Source: Chloroflexota bacterium (lineage in GTDB: Bacteria > Chloroflexota > Anaerolineae > Anaerolineales > Anaerolineaceae). Taken from it: a stretch of 64,000 nucleotides of DNA. A program made the position numbers and the translations under genes. Below, in pieces: positions 1 through 8,261 of the stretch; within the stretch, counting starts at the first letter, position 1; the number at the start of each line of letters is the position of its first letter. The stretch covers positions 1 to 64,000 of the forward strand of contig JAMCRR010000151.1 of NCBI GenBank assembly GCA_023381565.1, read 5' to 3'. The notes under the pieces are model-generated. The model was not told where the DNA came from. It saw nothing but the letters and a program-made list of their open reading frames with translations, and did not search any database.

Positions 1-294
1 AATGGTCATAGCAGGGGTCGGGCTTTTTTGTGCTGCGGGGCCACACTCTCGGCGGAAATAGGCCCACTCGTCACAGGTGCTGCCACCCGGGAAAACACAG
101 ATACCGGATTGGCTGCCATCGGCAGCCGTGCGAATTTCGAGTTTGTTTCCTTGCTGCTCACAATAGACCGAGGCAGGATTGGTCATATTCGCTTGAGGGT
201 TGTCCGTCGCAGTTGGTTCAGGTGTCTGGACCTGGGGAGTTGTGCAGGCTGCCAGTGCCATCAAAATGATCACAAATATCGAGAGCTTTTTCAT
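1..294 (-). CDS. DUF333-type lipoprotein, copy A (3' end outside window)
   Basis: The reading frame starts MKKLSIF and has a lipoprotein signal peptide with lipobox LAAC, so the product should be lipidated and extracytoplasmic. After a Thr/Pro-rich linker comes a DUF333-like domain: NPASVYC, a GNKLEIR strand, DGSQSGICVFPGGS, CDEWAYFRREC. The cysteines probably form disulfides. The function of the family is unknown. The frame is open to base 1, so the C-terminal part is missing from the window. It is nearly identical over about 290 bp to the start of the gene at 8262-8903, which marks a segmental duplication. Family call is firm, role unknown. Confidence 0.8.
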   Translation of the reverse strand, partial: MKKLSIFVIILMALAACTTPQVQTPEPTATDNPQANMTNPASVYCEQQGNKLEIRTAADGSQSGICVFPGGSTCDEWAYFRRECGPAAQKSPTPAMTI

Positions 295-481
295 TTTTTC
301 CTTCCAAATAAACCAGTTGATTATTTCGATTGTTGACTATAGACGTCATGGTCTGCCCGATAGTTCCAGAAATCACAAAAGCCATTTTTGTTTTTTCACA
401 GTCAGCAAACTGAGTGGATGCCATCATTGCTGTCGCTTTTTTTCGGTATAACCCAAATATTAATGCGGTCTGCTATTCACG
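295..481 (-). repeat. Decayed copy of the 3' tail of the CPBP gene at 9001-9999
   Basis: This stretch between lipoprotein copy A and the broken CPBP gene aligns by eye with about 9000-9195. Shared words include gaaatcacaaaag, gagtgga and tgctgtcgctttt. In the right-hand copy the same DNA encodes the charged C-terminal tail of the CPBP protein; here the frame is broken and no convincing protein is encoded. It ties the left edge of the window to the block at 8.3-10 kb as two copies of one ancestral segment. Confidence 0.6.
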
Positions 482-1197
482 TCATCCTGAGATAAATGCA
501 ATGCCTGTGACCACGTTCATCATGTTGCACAGAACGTGGACCATGATTCCAACATAGATATTCTTCTTTTTTTACCCCAAAGAGCAGCGGCAATAATCCC
601 AGGGTTATTGTGATCAGCATCCACGGAGTGAAGAAATGTTGAGCTGCAAATAGGAAGCTGTGGAATAATGTGGCATACTTCCCTTGCACCCTGGGCCGCA
701 AATAACCCCGGAAATACAATTCTTCAACCAACGGACTCAAGATTGCCACGAATATAAAAACCATCGTGTAAGTAACAATTAAAGTCTTTTTGGAATAAAT
801 CCCATCCGATCCATAATCTGGTTCTGGCATCCACGAAAACAAATTACCCAGCAAAAAAGCGTTAACAGGTTTTATCAAGGTAAATATGGCTCCGATCGCA
901 ATAAAAATAATAGGTACCCAAATAAGATTTTGCCACCACGAGATTCCCTGACGATGGCTGATGATTCCCTGTAATGTAATTCGACCATTTTTTCTTCCCC
1001 TGATAGAGCAGGTATCCCAGCTCGACAGGAATCAGGATAACTGCAAATGCAAGAATTAAGGGAACCACCGAGGGATATCCCAGGTTGGCAACCGGCTGGC
1101 GCGCGAGCAGGTAAACGCACGTGCTCAGGATTCCAGGCAGTAAATGCAAAAGGATCGATTGTGTTGTTAAATGTTTCTCGATTTGATCCTGTTTCAT
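482..1197 (-). pseudogene. CPBP-family intramembrane protease, broken by two frameshifts
   Basis: The N-terminal part (MKQDQIEKHL, then hydrophobic segments) is in one frame, and the middle with the CPBP motif EELYFRG and a following AAQHFF His motif is in another. The last stretch (VGIMVHVLCNMMN) requires a third. Both shifts fall in homopolymers: six T at 988-993 and seven T at 567-573 on the plus strand. Restoring both gives a continuous multi-pass CPBP protein ending at 482. CPBP proteins are membrane-embedded glutamic-type proteases related to Rce1. The gene is either recently inactivated or carries homopolymer read errors. It lies between lipoprotein copy A and an MDR oxidoreductase. 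Confidence 0.7.
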
Positions 1198-1222
1198 GTT
1201 GTTCGTTCCTCATTCTGTGTCG

Positions 1223-2197
1223 TCAGATTTTAGCAAAATGATCCACTGTAATGACGACATTGCCCTTTTTGTGCCCCTGTTCCACATAGCGGTGAGCCTC
1301 GGCGATCTGTTCCAACGGGTAACACCTGTCGATGACTGGTTTGATCTTCCCTGCCTCAATCAGCTCAGTGAGGAAGACAAGGTCCTTGATCTTCTCAATT
1401 GACGGCCTCAAACCCGTAGCCGCAAACTTAACCTTTTTGCCACGGCTTTTTGAGGACCACAACGCTTGAAGCATCATTACCGGTGTGGGGACTGTGGCTA
1501 AATAGATGCCTTCATCCGTTAGCGAGCCTTTGCATTCTGAAATAGATCGCTTGCCTACCGTGTCAAAAATAATGTCATAGGTTTTACCATTTTCGGTAAA
1601 ATTCTCTTTGGTGTAATCAATCACGTGATCAACGCCCAAAGATTTGACCCATTCTAAATTCGCAGTACTGCATACTCCGGTCACCTTTGCTCCATAGTAC
1701 CTGGCCAGTTGTACCGCAGCAGTGCCAACCGATCCAGAAGCGCCGTAGATCAGCACGGTTTGCCCTCTCCGTATATTGCCTTTATCTCTCAGAAAAGGCA
1801 GCGCAGTTAATGCCCCATTCGGAACGCTGGCCGCCTCCTCATAGCTCATATTGGCCGGTTTGATGGCCAGCGCCCCGTTTTCAGGCATACACTTGTATTG
1901 ACCATACGCGCCAAACATGTCTATGCCAAATACCTGGTCGCCAGATTTGAATCGAGTCACATTTTTGCCGATGGATTCAATTTCCCCAGCCAACTCTTGT
2001 CCCAGGATCGGATGTCTGGGTTTCAGAATCCCATTAAAACCTGGGGAAGCCCTCATGTCTGGGTCTTCTTTTACGACGGTGGTCGCATGTATTTTTATCA
2101 GCACCTCATTCGGTTTGGGAGTGGGCTTTGCCACCTCTTGAAGATGGAGAACCTCGGGTGGACCAAATTTTGTGTACACAATCGCTTTCATTGACAT
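1223..2197 (-). CDS. Zinc-independent MDR oxidoreductase (quinone oxidoreductase-like), copy A
   Basis: A 324-residue medium-chain dehydrogenase/reductase. The N-terminal GroES-like part begins [15 protein letters not shown] and contains [16 protein letters not shown]. The Rossmann part has the dinucleotide motif [15 protein letters not shown], then a C-terminal [23 protein letters not shown] typical of the family. The cysteine cluster of zinc-dependent alcohol dehydrogenases is absent, so it probably reduces quinones or activated double bonds with NADPH. Substrate unknown. AAGGAAA precedes the ATG; a second in-frame ATG lies two codons in. A paralogue sits at 16932-17918 in the third cassette. 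Confidence 0.85.
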   Translation of the reverse strand: MSMKAIVYTKFGPPEVLHLQEVAKPTPKPNEVLIKIHATTVVKEDPDMRASPGFNGILKPRHPILGQELAGEIESIGKNVTRFKSGDQVFGIDMFGAYGQYKCMPENGALAIKPANMSYEEAASVPNGALTALPFLRDKGNIRRGQTVLIYGASGSVGTAAVQLARYYGAKVTGVCSTANLEWVKSLGVDHVIDYTKENFTENGKTYDIIFDTVGKRSISECKGSLTDEGIYLATVPTPVMMLQALWSSKSRGKKVKFAATGLRPSIEKIKDLVFLTELIEAGKIKPVIDRCYPLEQIAEAHRYVEQGHKKGNVVITVDHFAKI

Positions 2198-2222
2198 TTT
2201 CCTTTTTATTAGAAAACTATTC

Positions 2223-2885
2223 TTATAGTGAAAGAACAGATTTCATGATGATCCATAAGTCAGCCGGTTTTGCACTAAAACTATTGTTAAACAAGATCGC
2301 TGCTGCTATCACATAGGCGAAAGATCCAATAACAACGCCAATTTGCAATAACGACGTTTTCTGGATCTCCTGTTTTGCCTTGAGATCACAAATTTCACCA
2401 GGACAGTGTTGAGTTTTTTCTTTATGAAACATTGGATAAAATTTACATCCCAGACAAATGCCGAACACAGCTTCAAAGAATAAGAATATCAGGCAGATTT
2501 GACAGATAATCCCGGTTATGAAGCTAGTTGAATTCATTACAACCAACAGCAGGAATATGATCGTGGCTAGCACCAGACCAATCGTCCAGGCAAACTTTTT
2601 TTGAGCCGCACCGACATATTCGGGGGTTTGATTGCTTACGATTAACCTCCCGATTATTAATGAAGGAGAATACCTGGGACTGATCATTACCCGTATGATG
2701 AAATCTGTCAGGAAGACAGTGTTGACAAACTTGATCAAAAAATAATTCTCATTAAATATGACCAGCATCCAGGCCAGGAACATAAAAAAATATAATATTC
2801 CTGCCGATGCTCTTATTTCCCGCTCGTTTAAAACAGGAATGTTATACCCTTCCACGGTTTCTCCGAATTGTTTACCTTTTTTCAT
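2223..2885 (-). CDS. DUF4395 integral membrane protein
   Basis: About 220 residues. Start chosen at MKKGKQF because AGGGAGAG lies six bases upstream; a longer in-frame start at 2924 lacks such a site. The N-terminus ([10 protein letters not shown]) is followed by hydrophobic segments, a conserved [14 protein letters not shown] loop, AAQKKFAW, and a late [10 protein letters not shown] motif with two cysteines, the pattern of DUF4395 proteins. Four or more transmembrane helices are visible. Family members often sit near redox or sulfur-handling genes, but function is not established. It lies just upstream of the MDR gene on the same strand. Confidence 0.75.
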   Translation of the reverse strand: MKKGKQFGETVEGYNIPVLNEREIRASAGILYFFMFLAWMLVIFNENYFLIKFVNTVFLTDFIIRVMISPRYSPSLIIGRLIVSNQTPEYVGAAQKKFAWTIGLVLATIIFLLLVVMNSTSFITGIICQICLIFLFFEAVFGICLGCKFYPMFHKEKTQHCPGEICDLKAKQEIQKTSLLQIGVVIGSFAYVIAAAILFNNSFSAKPADLWIIMKSVLSL

Positions 2886-2952
2886 TTTTCTCTCCCTGTT
2901 CTGATCCATTTTCGGCTTAATCAAGTTGCCTACGTCAATTTTTGATTTGACT

Positions 2953-2977
2953 GAGGGAGGGTCTTAAGCCCTCCCTC
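2953..2977 (-). terminator. Inverted repeat behind the DUF4386-like gene
   Basis: Nine-base arms gagggaggg and ccctccctc flank a seven-base loop. The position, just past the stop at 2993 on the minus strand, suits transcription termination, but no clear U tract follows. A related, longer hairpin lies at the matching place after the DUF4386 gene at 12317, so the two gene ends share ancestry. Confidence 0.45.
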
Positions 2978-2992
2978 TCCCTTGATGTAAAC

Positions 2993-3679
2993 CTATGCCG
3001 CTCTCAGAATCTCATAAGTCGTTGACATGACCGCATTCCTGCGCAGCAGTACAACTCCCATCCAGATGAACCAGATAATTTGGGTCAAGCCAAAAACCGG
3101 ACCCAGCGTGCCTGTTAGCACTGGGACAAGAGAGATGATACCGACTGCGCCAACCACTAAACCGAGGATATTCACACCCTTGGGAAGTTCACCAGTTCGC
3201 AGTGCAGCCAGACTGATCAATAACGTCATAAGACCACCAAGTATTTCACCATTTGCGTTGCCCAGCCCGTCAATTGTGGGTTCAATTCCCTGCCAGGTCA
3301 ACGCAGCCTGGGTTGGGTCAGTAGAATTGAGCGCCACTACTGAGGTGAGCCCGGCATTCGCGACCATACCGCTGGCAATCAATGAGCCAGCCCAGATAAT
3401 CCCAATTACGGTTGCCACTTGCATCAGTGCAGGCGAGCCAGCTTTTAATCTGTCATATAAAGCCAGTGAAAATACAATCAGAAAAAAGCCAAAGAATACA
3501 TACATGAGCAGATTGGTTGAAAAAACGACCACCTGGTTGTTGACATTCAAGGCGACCTTCTGGGCTAATTCGGTTATGCTGATGTAATCCAGAATAACAA
3601 TGAAGATGATTAATCCCATCAAGTGCGCCAATGCCATATAAAGCCCGGCAATTCCGCCAAATTTCTGTAAAGCTTTCAT
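2993..3679 (-). CDS. DUF4386-like multi-pass membrane protein
   Basis: 228 residues with about six hydrophobic segments, beginning MKALQKFGGIAGLYMALAH. The organisation (N-terminal GxAGLY segment, long middle helices, WFIWMGVVLLRRN at the end) resembles DUF4386 proteins, and the 3' end is related at base level to the DUF4386 gene at 12317. The function of the family is unknown. Its ATG overlaps the stop of the preceding gene in an ATGA (3676-3679), which implies translational coupling with the HExxH membrane protein. AAGGAGAA provides the ribosome site inside the upstream gene. Confidence 0.6.
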   Translation of the reverse strand: MKALQKFGGIAGLYMALAHLMGLIIFIVILDYISITELAQKVALNVNNQVVVFSTNLLMYVFFGFFLIVFSLALYDRLKAGSPALMQVATVIGIIWAGSLIASGMVANAGLTSVVALNSTDPTQAALTWQGIEPTIDGLGNANGEILGGLMTLLISLAALRTGELPKGVNILGLVVGAVGIISLVPVLTGTLGPVFGLTQIIWFIWMGVVLLRRNAVMSTTYEILRAA

Positions 3680-4338
3680 TTTAATTCTCCTTGTTTGAAC
3701 GATATTGTGTTTTGTTTTAATGATATTTTGCTCAATCTAGTGTTTGAAAAACTAACCAAGTGGCTGAGTGTTGATGAAATAGAATACACAGCGAGACCGA
3801 TTGAGATTAAGATGAATGACCATGTTGCAAAGGATCCGACAATCTGTTGTATTACGTAGAAATCACCTCTAATGCCAGAAAGAAAACCAATAGGTTCAAA
3901 TACAAAGTCACAGGCAGGCCTGAGGCACAGAAGCATGAAAGCCAAGCCAGTAAAAAAAAGATTTCTAGAAAAACCTCGCCTGAAGACAAATATCGCAACA
4001 ACAAGACAGACAATGTCCAGTATGTATGGGAAGGCGGAAGACGTTAATTGTTGCCAACTTTGAGTAAATCCACTTGGAATAGCCCATGCACCACCGAATT
4101 CACCCAACCAGAATCTTGGAATAAGCCTATATTCTATGACTTTGCCTCCGACCAAATAAGTGCCAGCGGCGTGACTCAACTCATGTATGGGTGCATATGT
4201 AAAAAACCAAAGGATGGGGATGACCACGAGAGGCGGAATAACCTTGCGCAATGGCCAATTTCCCTTGAGGTATAAGACGAGCAAAGGCATGACGATGACA
4301 AGTAAGATTTCACACATGATTAGCAGATAGTTTTGCAT
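3676..4338 (-). CDS. Membrane-embedded HExxH putative zinc metalloprotease
   Basis: A 220-residue protein with several transmembrane helices. Near residue 50, after the second hydrophobic segment, it has HELSHAAGTYLVGGKV, a zinc-binding HExxH in a helix followed by Gly-rich sequence, as in M50-type intramembrane metalloproteases and related DUF families. No clear distal NPDG/LDG motif is visible, so protease activity is an inference and a different HExxH membrane family is possible. GGAGACTGACC precedes the ATG. It is translationally coupled to the DUF4386-like gene and follows the DUF6326 gene at 4371-4871 on the same strand. Confidence 0.6.
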   Translation of the reverse strand: MQNYLLIMCEILLVIVMPLLVLYLKGNWPLRKVIPPLVVIPILWFFTYAPIHELSHAAGTYLVGGKVIEYRLIPRFWLGEFGGAWAIPSGFTQSWQQLTSSAFPYILDIVCLVVAIFVFRRGFSRNLFFTGLAFMLLCLRPACDFVFEPIGFLSGIRGDFYVIQQIVGSFATWSFILISIGLAVYSISSTLSHLVSFSNTRLSKISLKQNTISFKQGELK

Positions 4339-4370
4339 GGTCAGTCTCCTAAGAATGGCGAATTGTTTGC

Positions 4371-4871
4371 CTATTTGCGGCCCAACATCGGTTGGGGAAT
4401 GGATACGCCGGTACTGGCCGATGTCCTTGCCACTTCATCTGCCGGGACTACCGTTTCAGGGTTGGTCCACTTCCAGGCATTCCAAACAATGAGTAAGAGA
4501 GCTGCAATTTCGACTGTGCTGTAAAAAATGTATGCAGGAGAGGGGGCTCCAAGAAACAATGATCCGATTTGAGCCAGAACAAATAATGTGCCTGCGATGA
4601 TGTTTGCCCAACGATTAGCGCGATACTTTAATACCCACGAAAGGACAATCATTAAAAACGGAATCTCAAACATAATCGCGGTTCCCAACAAAAATCCGTC
4701 GGTGATTTTGACAGTTCCATCTGCCGTAAAACCTGTCATGTGCATTTCCAGAACTCTAGGCTCCAATGATGAGAGGGTGTCACAGTACATAAAATTTACT
4801 GTAAAAAACACCCATAATAAAACGAGTAAAACTTTCGGATTCATTTTGGTGGACTTTATGTTCGTATTCAT
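4371..4871 (-). CDS. DUF6326 membrane protein A (first payload gene of cassette A)
   Basis: 166 residues starting MNTNIKSTKMNPKVLL; AAAGGAG lies about eight bases upstream. Four hydrophobic segments and the family signature NRWANIIAG, then a C-terminal IVWNAWKWTNPE. The early MYCD motif after the first helix matches DUF6326 proteins (YxD). Function unknown. The first codons and the leader resemble those of payload genes at 12317 and 17960. It begins two bases after the stop of small protein A, from which a deletion has removed the normal spacer. Confidence 0.7.
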   Translation of the reverse strand: MNTNIKSTKMNPKVLLVLLWVFFTVNFMYCDTLSSLEPRVLEMHMTGFTADGTVKITDGFLLGTAIMFEIPFLMIVLSWVLKYRANRWANIIAGTLFVLAQIGSLFLGAPSPAYIFYSTVEIAALLLIVWNAWKWTNPETVVPADEVARTSASTGVSIPQPMLGRK

Positions 4872-4872
4872 T

Positions 4873-5154
4873 TCATACTCCTTTTTTTGAATGATATGGA
4901 TGAGTTTCATTGAATTGAACTTGACTGACCGAGACCAATGGAATGCCTAAATCGCGCACTTTTTTGAGCAGGCCGTGCAGCGCGGCCTGATCGATCACCG
5001 GACCGGTTAAGAGCGTATCGCCGTCCTCTACCAGCGTGATGGTCAGATCCTCAAACCATTCAGCCCACCGGTCATCCAGGTGTCCCTTGAGGCGGATTTC
5101 GTAGCATGGATTCTGGTCATGTTCTTCGTCGAGCGTTTGTTTGTCACCCATCAT
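4873..5154 (-). CDS. Regulator-linked small alpha/beta protein A
   Basis: About 93 residues; start at MMGDKQT by comparison with the two paralogues, not the longer open frame to 5229. The core is CYEIRLKGHLDDRWAEWF, DLTITLVEDGDTLLTGPV, IDQAALHGLLKKVRDLG, PLVSVSQVQ, which reads as a beta-beta-beta-alpha-beta fold. I recognise it as a protein often found next to large LuxR/MalT genes in Chloroflexota, without a known function. The C-terminus (FNETHPYHSKKGV) differs from copies B and C because a deletion fused the gene to the downstream leader. It lies after the terminator of regulator A. Confidence 0.75.
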   Translation of the reverse strand: MMGDKQTLDEEHDQNPCYEIRLKGHLDDRWAEWFEDLTITLVEDGDTLLTGPVIDQAALHGLLKKVRDLGIPLVSVSQVQFNETHPYHSKKGV

Positions 5155-5209
5155 GCGCCTCGCGTTTTCCTTTCGTTGTTTATCTGCCCAAAGGATACTG
5201 GCCGATTGA

Positions 5210-5224
5210 GGGATAACGCATCCC
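5210..5224. promoter_or_regulatory. Inverted repeat upstream of small gene A (candidate operator)
   Basis: GGGAT-AACGC-ATCCC, five-base arms with a five-base spacer, 55-70 bases before the start of small gene A. It occupies the same place as the GGTGA/TCACC repeats of cassettes B and C, inside an otherwise conserved control region. It may be the target of the adjacent LuxR-type regulator. Just upstream (5227-5265) are imperfect repeats of gatgtgatt. Inference only. Confidence 0.4.
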
Positions 5225-5281
5225 CACATGATGTGATTGATGATGTGATTAATGTGGTGATTGATGATTTAAAACATAAAA

Positions 5282-5315
5282 GCCCCAGCAGAGGGTTTGA
5301 TAACACCTGCTAGGG
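5282..5315 (-). terminator. Rho-independent terminator of regulator A
   Basis: On the minus strand, GCCCTAGCAGG pairs imperfectly with the arm ending CTGCTGGGGC and is followed by TTTTATGTTTT. It lies about 25 bases after the stop of regulator A and before small gene A, so the two are separate transcripts. Cassettes B and C have equivalent hairpins. Confidence 0.8.
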
Positions 5316-5338
5316 CCGGTTAGTTGATATCGGGCAAG

Positions 5339-8107
5339 CTAAAATAAATTGAGTTCCTCGGCGCAACGGATGGCTGCCCGGCGGTCATTGACCCCCAGTT
5401 TATTAAAAATATTTTTGGTGTGGGTGCGAAAGGTGTTGAGCGAAACGACCAGCTTTTGGGCAATTTCTGGTCCGCTTAATTCGCTACGAAGTAATTTGAG
5501 TACTTCCAGTTCACGTTCGCTTAAGGGCTCTAGAAGAATTTTAGATTGGAGATTGCTGATTGTAGAATGAGTAGATAGATCTGCTAAAGCTCCCACCGGA
5601 AACCTGGTTAGCAATCGATCCAGGTAGGCGAGCAGTCGCTCATCTGATTTTGAATGGGAGCTATTCAATCGCTTTTCAATCTGCAATCGAAAATCTGCAA
5701 TTAGCAATTTAATGGGTACGCCTTCATCCACAAAGACGTGCACATAACCTTCCGGTTCGGCAAGCTTCAAGGCGCGTTCCAGTGCAGCGATAGCGTGCAG
5801 CTGATCACCTTGCGTTTGATAAGCGAGCGATTGCTGTATCAAGATTTCGATCACACTCCCATTCCGCTCACCTTCTTCTGCGGCCTGCAAGAGGCGCGCC
5901 AGTAATCTCAATGCCGCCTGTAGATCTCCATCTACCCGTTCGGTTTTATACCGGGTGATGAGTATCCGGGCCAGTGTAAGATGCTCGAACTCGCGCATGT
6001 AGCTGAGGTCGTCATCAGGTGATAAGTTCTGTTCACGCACCCACGACATCGCCTTACTCAACTGACCCTGCCTGGCCCAGGTCCGCGCCTTCAGCGCTGC
6101 AATAGGACGATCCGGCAAGGGATTCCTGACTTTCTGGTGTTCGGCCTCACCTAGCAAAACAAGGGCGCCAACCAGATCACCCTGAGCTTCTTTCAATCGA
6201 GCCTGGGCAACGCACAAGCGTTGCGGCCAGCCGGTTGTTGCACCTTGCTCACCCAATTGCCGGGCAGTTAGCAGATATTGTGTTGCCGCGTCCAGATCGC
6301 CTTGCTCGCAGAGCATTTCACTGAGGCCCCGGTTCACATCAGACGCGCCAATAAAGGATGGCGCGCCCCTGCTCTCTGCAAGCTGTAATGACTGGCGGTA
6401 GGCGCTAACCGCCTCATGAAGACGACCCTGGACGAGCTTGATGTTCGCCAGGATAAAGGTGATGCCGATGGCGCTGGCGATATCATTGACCTGCCACATC
6501 ATCGTCTGAAACTTGAGCAGTTCCTGCTCTGCAGCCTGCAAGTTGCCGCTGGCGTATTCGGCCATTCCCAGTAAAGCAGTAGCCTGTGTGCGATGGATTG
6601 TTCCATCATCCGGGACAATCGCCAGCGCTTGACGCGCATAAAGCTTCGTGCCGGATATATCCCCCAATGCCAAGGCGTGATAGGCGCGGGCGGCAGCGAT
6701 CGAGACGGACAGCGATTTGAACTCCACCTCGTCCACAACGACCATTTTCATAGCCGAGTTTTCTGTTTGCGCATTTACCGGTTTCAGCCATCGTTCGGCA
6801 TCCTGTAAACGAGCCTCACTGGCTTCCAGCTCGCCCACACCCAGCAATGCCCAGGCATAACCCACACTGAGCACCGGCCGGGCACGGATCATCTCCTCGG
6901 GCAGTGCTTTCACCCACACAAGCCATGCATCGTATTGGTAATTTATGTCCATCGCCAGCCAGACCCGTTCGATCAAGTCCGCCGCCCGATCGAAATCTTT
7001 AGCAGCCAGGGCATGGCGAATGGCTTCTGCTGGCAGGTCATTCTGCTCGAACCAAAGGCTTGCCCGCTGGTGGAGCATGGACACCGAATTGGGCTCCTCC
7101 TCTCCCAAGTAGGTTTGCAGAACCTCGGCAAAGAGATGGTGATAGCGATACCATTGGCGTTGGTCATCGAGCGGAATGACGAAGAGGTTACCGCGCTCCA
7201 GGGTCTCCAACATTGCCTTGCTGTCTTCGTAATCAGTAATTGCATTACACAGCGGGCCACATAACCGTTCGAGAATACAAGTCTGCAGCAGGAAACTGCG
7301 GACACGTCCAGGTTGGCGTTGCAAAACCTCTTCGACCAGATAGTCCAGCACAAAACGGTGGCTGCCAGTGAAAGACTTGATAAAACTGGAAGTATCTTGA
7401 CGGTTCTGCATCGAGAGCGCAGCTAATTGCAGGCCTGCTATCCAACCTTCGGTGCGATTTTCTAATGCCGTTATGTCTTCTGTGGAGAGGTTCAAGCCCA
7501 TCACCTGGTTGAGAAATTCAGCAGCTTCGGTAGGGGTAAACCGCAAGTCAGCGGCACGCAGTTCGGTTAGATGGCCGCGTGCGCGTAAGCGAGCCAGGGG
7601 CAACGCTGGATCCTCACGGGTGGTGATGATCAGGTGCATCTGGGGCGGCAGATGCTCGAGCAGAAAGGTGAGGGCATGGTCAACCGGCTTGGAATCAATT
7701 ACGTGGTAGTCGTCCAGGACAAGGACGAAATTGTCTGGGATGGAGGCTAACTCATTAAGCAAAGTGGTAAGAAGCAATTCAGTGGGTGGTGGCTGAGGGG
7801 ATTGGAGCGCAACCAACACACCTGCGCCAATCTCCGCTTTGATAGTCTGCAACGCCGCGACGAGGTAAGAGAGGAAACGCACCGGATCGTTGTCCCCTTC
7901 ATCTAACGATAACCATGCCACCGGCCTCCCACAATGAGATATCCATTCGCTGACCAGGGTGGTTTTGCCAAAGCCGGCGGGGGCCGAGATGAGGCTGAGT
8001 TTGCACTGTTGACCCTCGTTCAGCCGCTCGTTCAGGCGGGGGCGGAGAACAATTTTAGGGTGAGGTGGGGGGATATAAAGCTTGGTGAGGAGAAGGGGCT
8101 CAGGCAT
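5339..8107 (-). CDS. MalT-type large LuxR transcriptional regulator A
   Basis: 922 residues, start at MPEPLLLTKLY by alignment with the paralogues; the open frame continues to 8320 but has no support there. Walker A GFGKTT at 45-50, then AWLSLDEGDNDP, a Walker B-like LVLDDYHVI, a winged-helix/sensor region (RTEGWIAGLQLAALS), a long run of TPR-like helices, and a C-terminal LuxR helix-turn-helix (LSERELEVLKLLRSELSGPEIAQKL). MalT-type STAND ATPases oligomerise on an inducer and activate promoters. The linker before the HTH contains a repeat-like NLQSKI stretch. Probably controls the small gene and payload behind it; ligand unknown. Confidence 0.9.
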   Translation of the reverse strand: MPEPLLLTKLYIPPPHPKIVLRPRLNERLNEGQQCKLSLISAPAGFGKTTLVSEWISHCGRPVAWLSLDEGDNDPVRFLSYLVAALQTIKAEIGAGVLVALQSPQPPPTELLLTTLLNELASIPDNFVLVLDDYHVIDSKPVDHALTFLLEHLPPQMHLIITTREDPALPLARLRARGHLTELRAADLRFTPTEAAEFLNQVMGLNLSTEDITALENRTEGWIAGLQLAALSMQNRQDTSSFIKSFTGSHRFVLDYLVEEVLQRQPGRVRSFLLQTCILERLCGPLCNAITDYEDSKAMLETLERGNLFVIPLDDQRQWYRYHHLFAEVLQTYLGEEEPNSVSMLHQRASLWFEQNDLPAEAIRHALAAKDFDRAADLIERVWLAMDINYQYDAWLVWVKALPEEMIRARPVLSVGYAWALLGVGELEASEARLQDAERWLKPVNAQTENSAMKMVVVDEVEFKSLSVSIAAARAYHALALGDISGTKLYARQALAIVPDDGTIHRTQATALLGMAEYASGNLQAAEQELLKFQTMMWQVNDIASAIGITFILANIKLVQGRLHEAVSAYRQSLQLAESRGAPSFIGASDVNRGLSEMLCEQGDLDAATQYLLTARQLGEQGATTGWPQRLCVAQARLKEAQGDLVGALVLLGEAEHQKVRNPLPDRPIAALKARTWARQGQLSKAMSWVREQNLSPDDDLSYMREFEHLTLARILITRYKTERVDGDLQAALRLLARLLQAAEEGERNGSVIEILIQQSLAYQTQGDQLHAIAALERALKLAEPEGYVHVFVDEGVPIKLLIADFRLQIEKRLNSSHSKSDERLLAYLDRLLTRFPVGALADLSTHSTISNLQSKILLEPLSERELEVLKLLRSELSGPEIAQKLVVSLNTFRTHTKNIFNKLGVNDRRAAIRCAEELNLF

Positions 8108-8117
8108 GCTAAAAATA

Positions 8118-8123
8118 ATTATA
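8118..8123 (-). promoter_or_regulatory. -10 box of regulator A, almost at the start codon
   Basis: Perfect TATAAT on the minus strand, ten bases before the ATG, with no Shine-Dalgarno sequence. Transcription would start about three bases before the start codon. The same promoter block, nearly base for base, precedes the regulator remnant at 23.5 kb. No -35 box is evident. Confidence 0.55.
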
Positions 8124-8208
8124 CATCGATCCACTACCGCGTCTCCCTGTGGGATTGCTGCGTGCCGGGCAAGGGAGAACCAGCGTTCGTCGGTTGAGTA
8201 CGCCCAAC

Positions 8209-8243
8209 TTCCGAGTTCACCCGCCGTGCGGGGGAACTCGGAA
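8209..8243 (-). terminator. Strong hairpin after DUF333 lipoprotein B
   Basis: Arms TTCCGAGTTC and GAACTCGGAA enclose an inner stem CCCGC-CGT-GCGGG. It starts just past the lipoprotein stop at 8262. No U tract follows on the minus strand, so it may stabilise the 3' end or act with Rho. The rest of 8108-8261 is the promoter of regulator A. Confidence 0.55.
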
Positions 8244-8261
8244 ATTGGTTTGTATGGATCG

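Noticed and set aside
5227-5265. Repeats of gatgtgatt as a possible CRISPR or tandem array
   Set aside because: Units are about 12-15 bases, imperfect and without spacers; only a local repeat in a control region.
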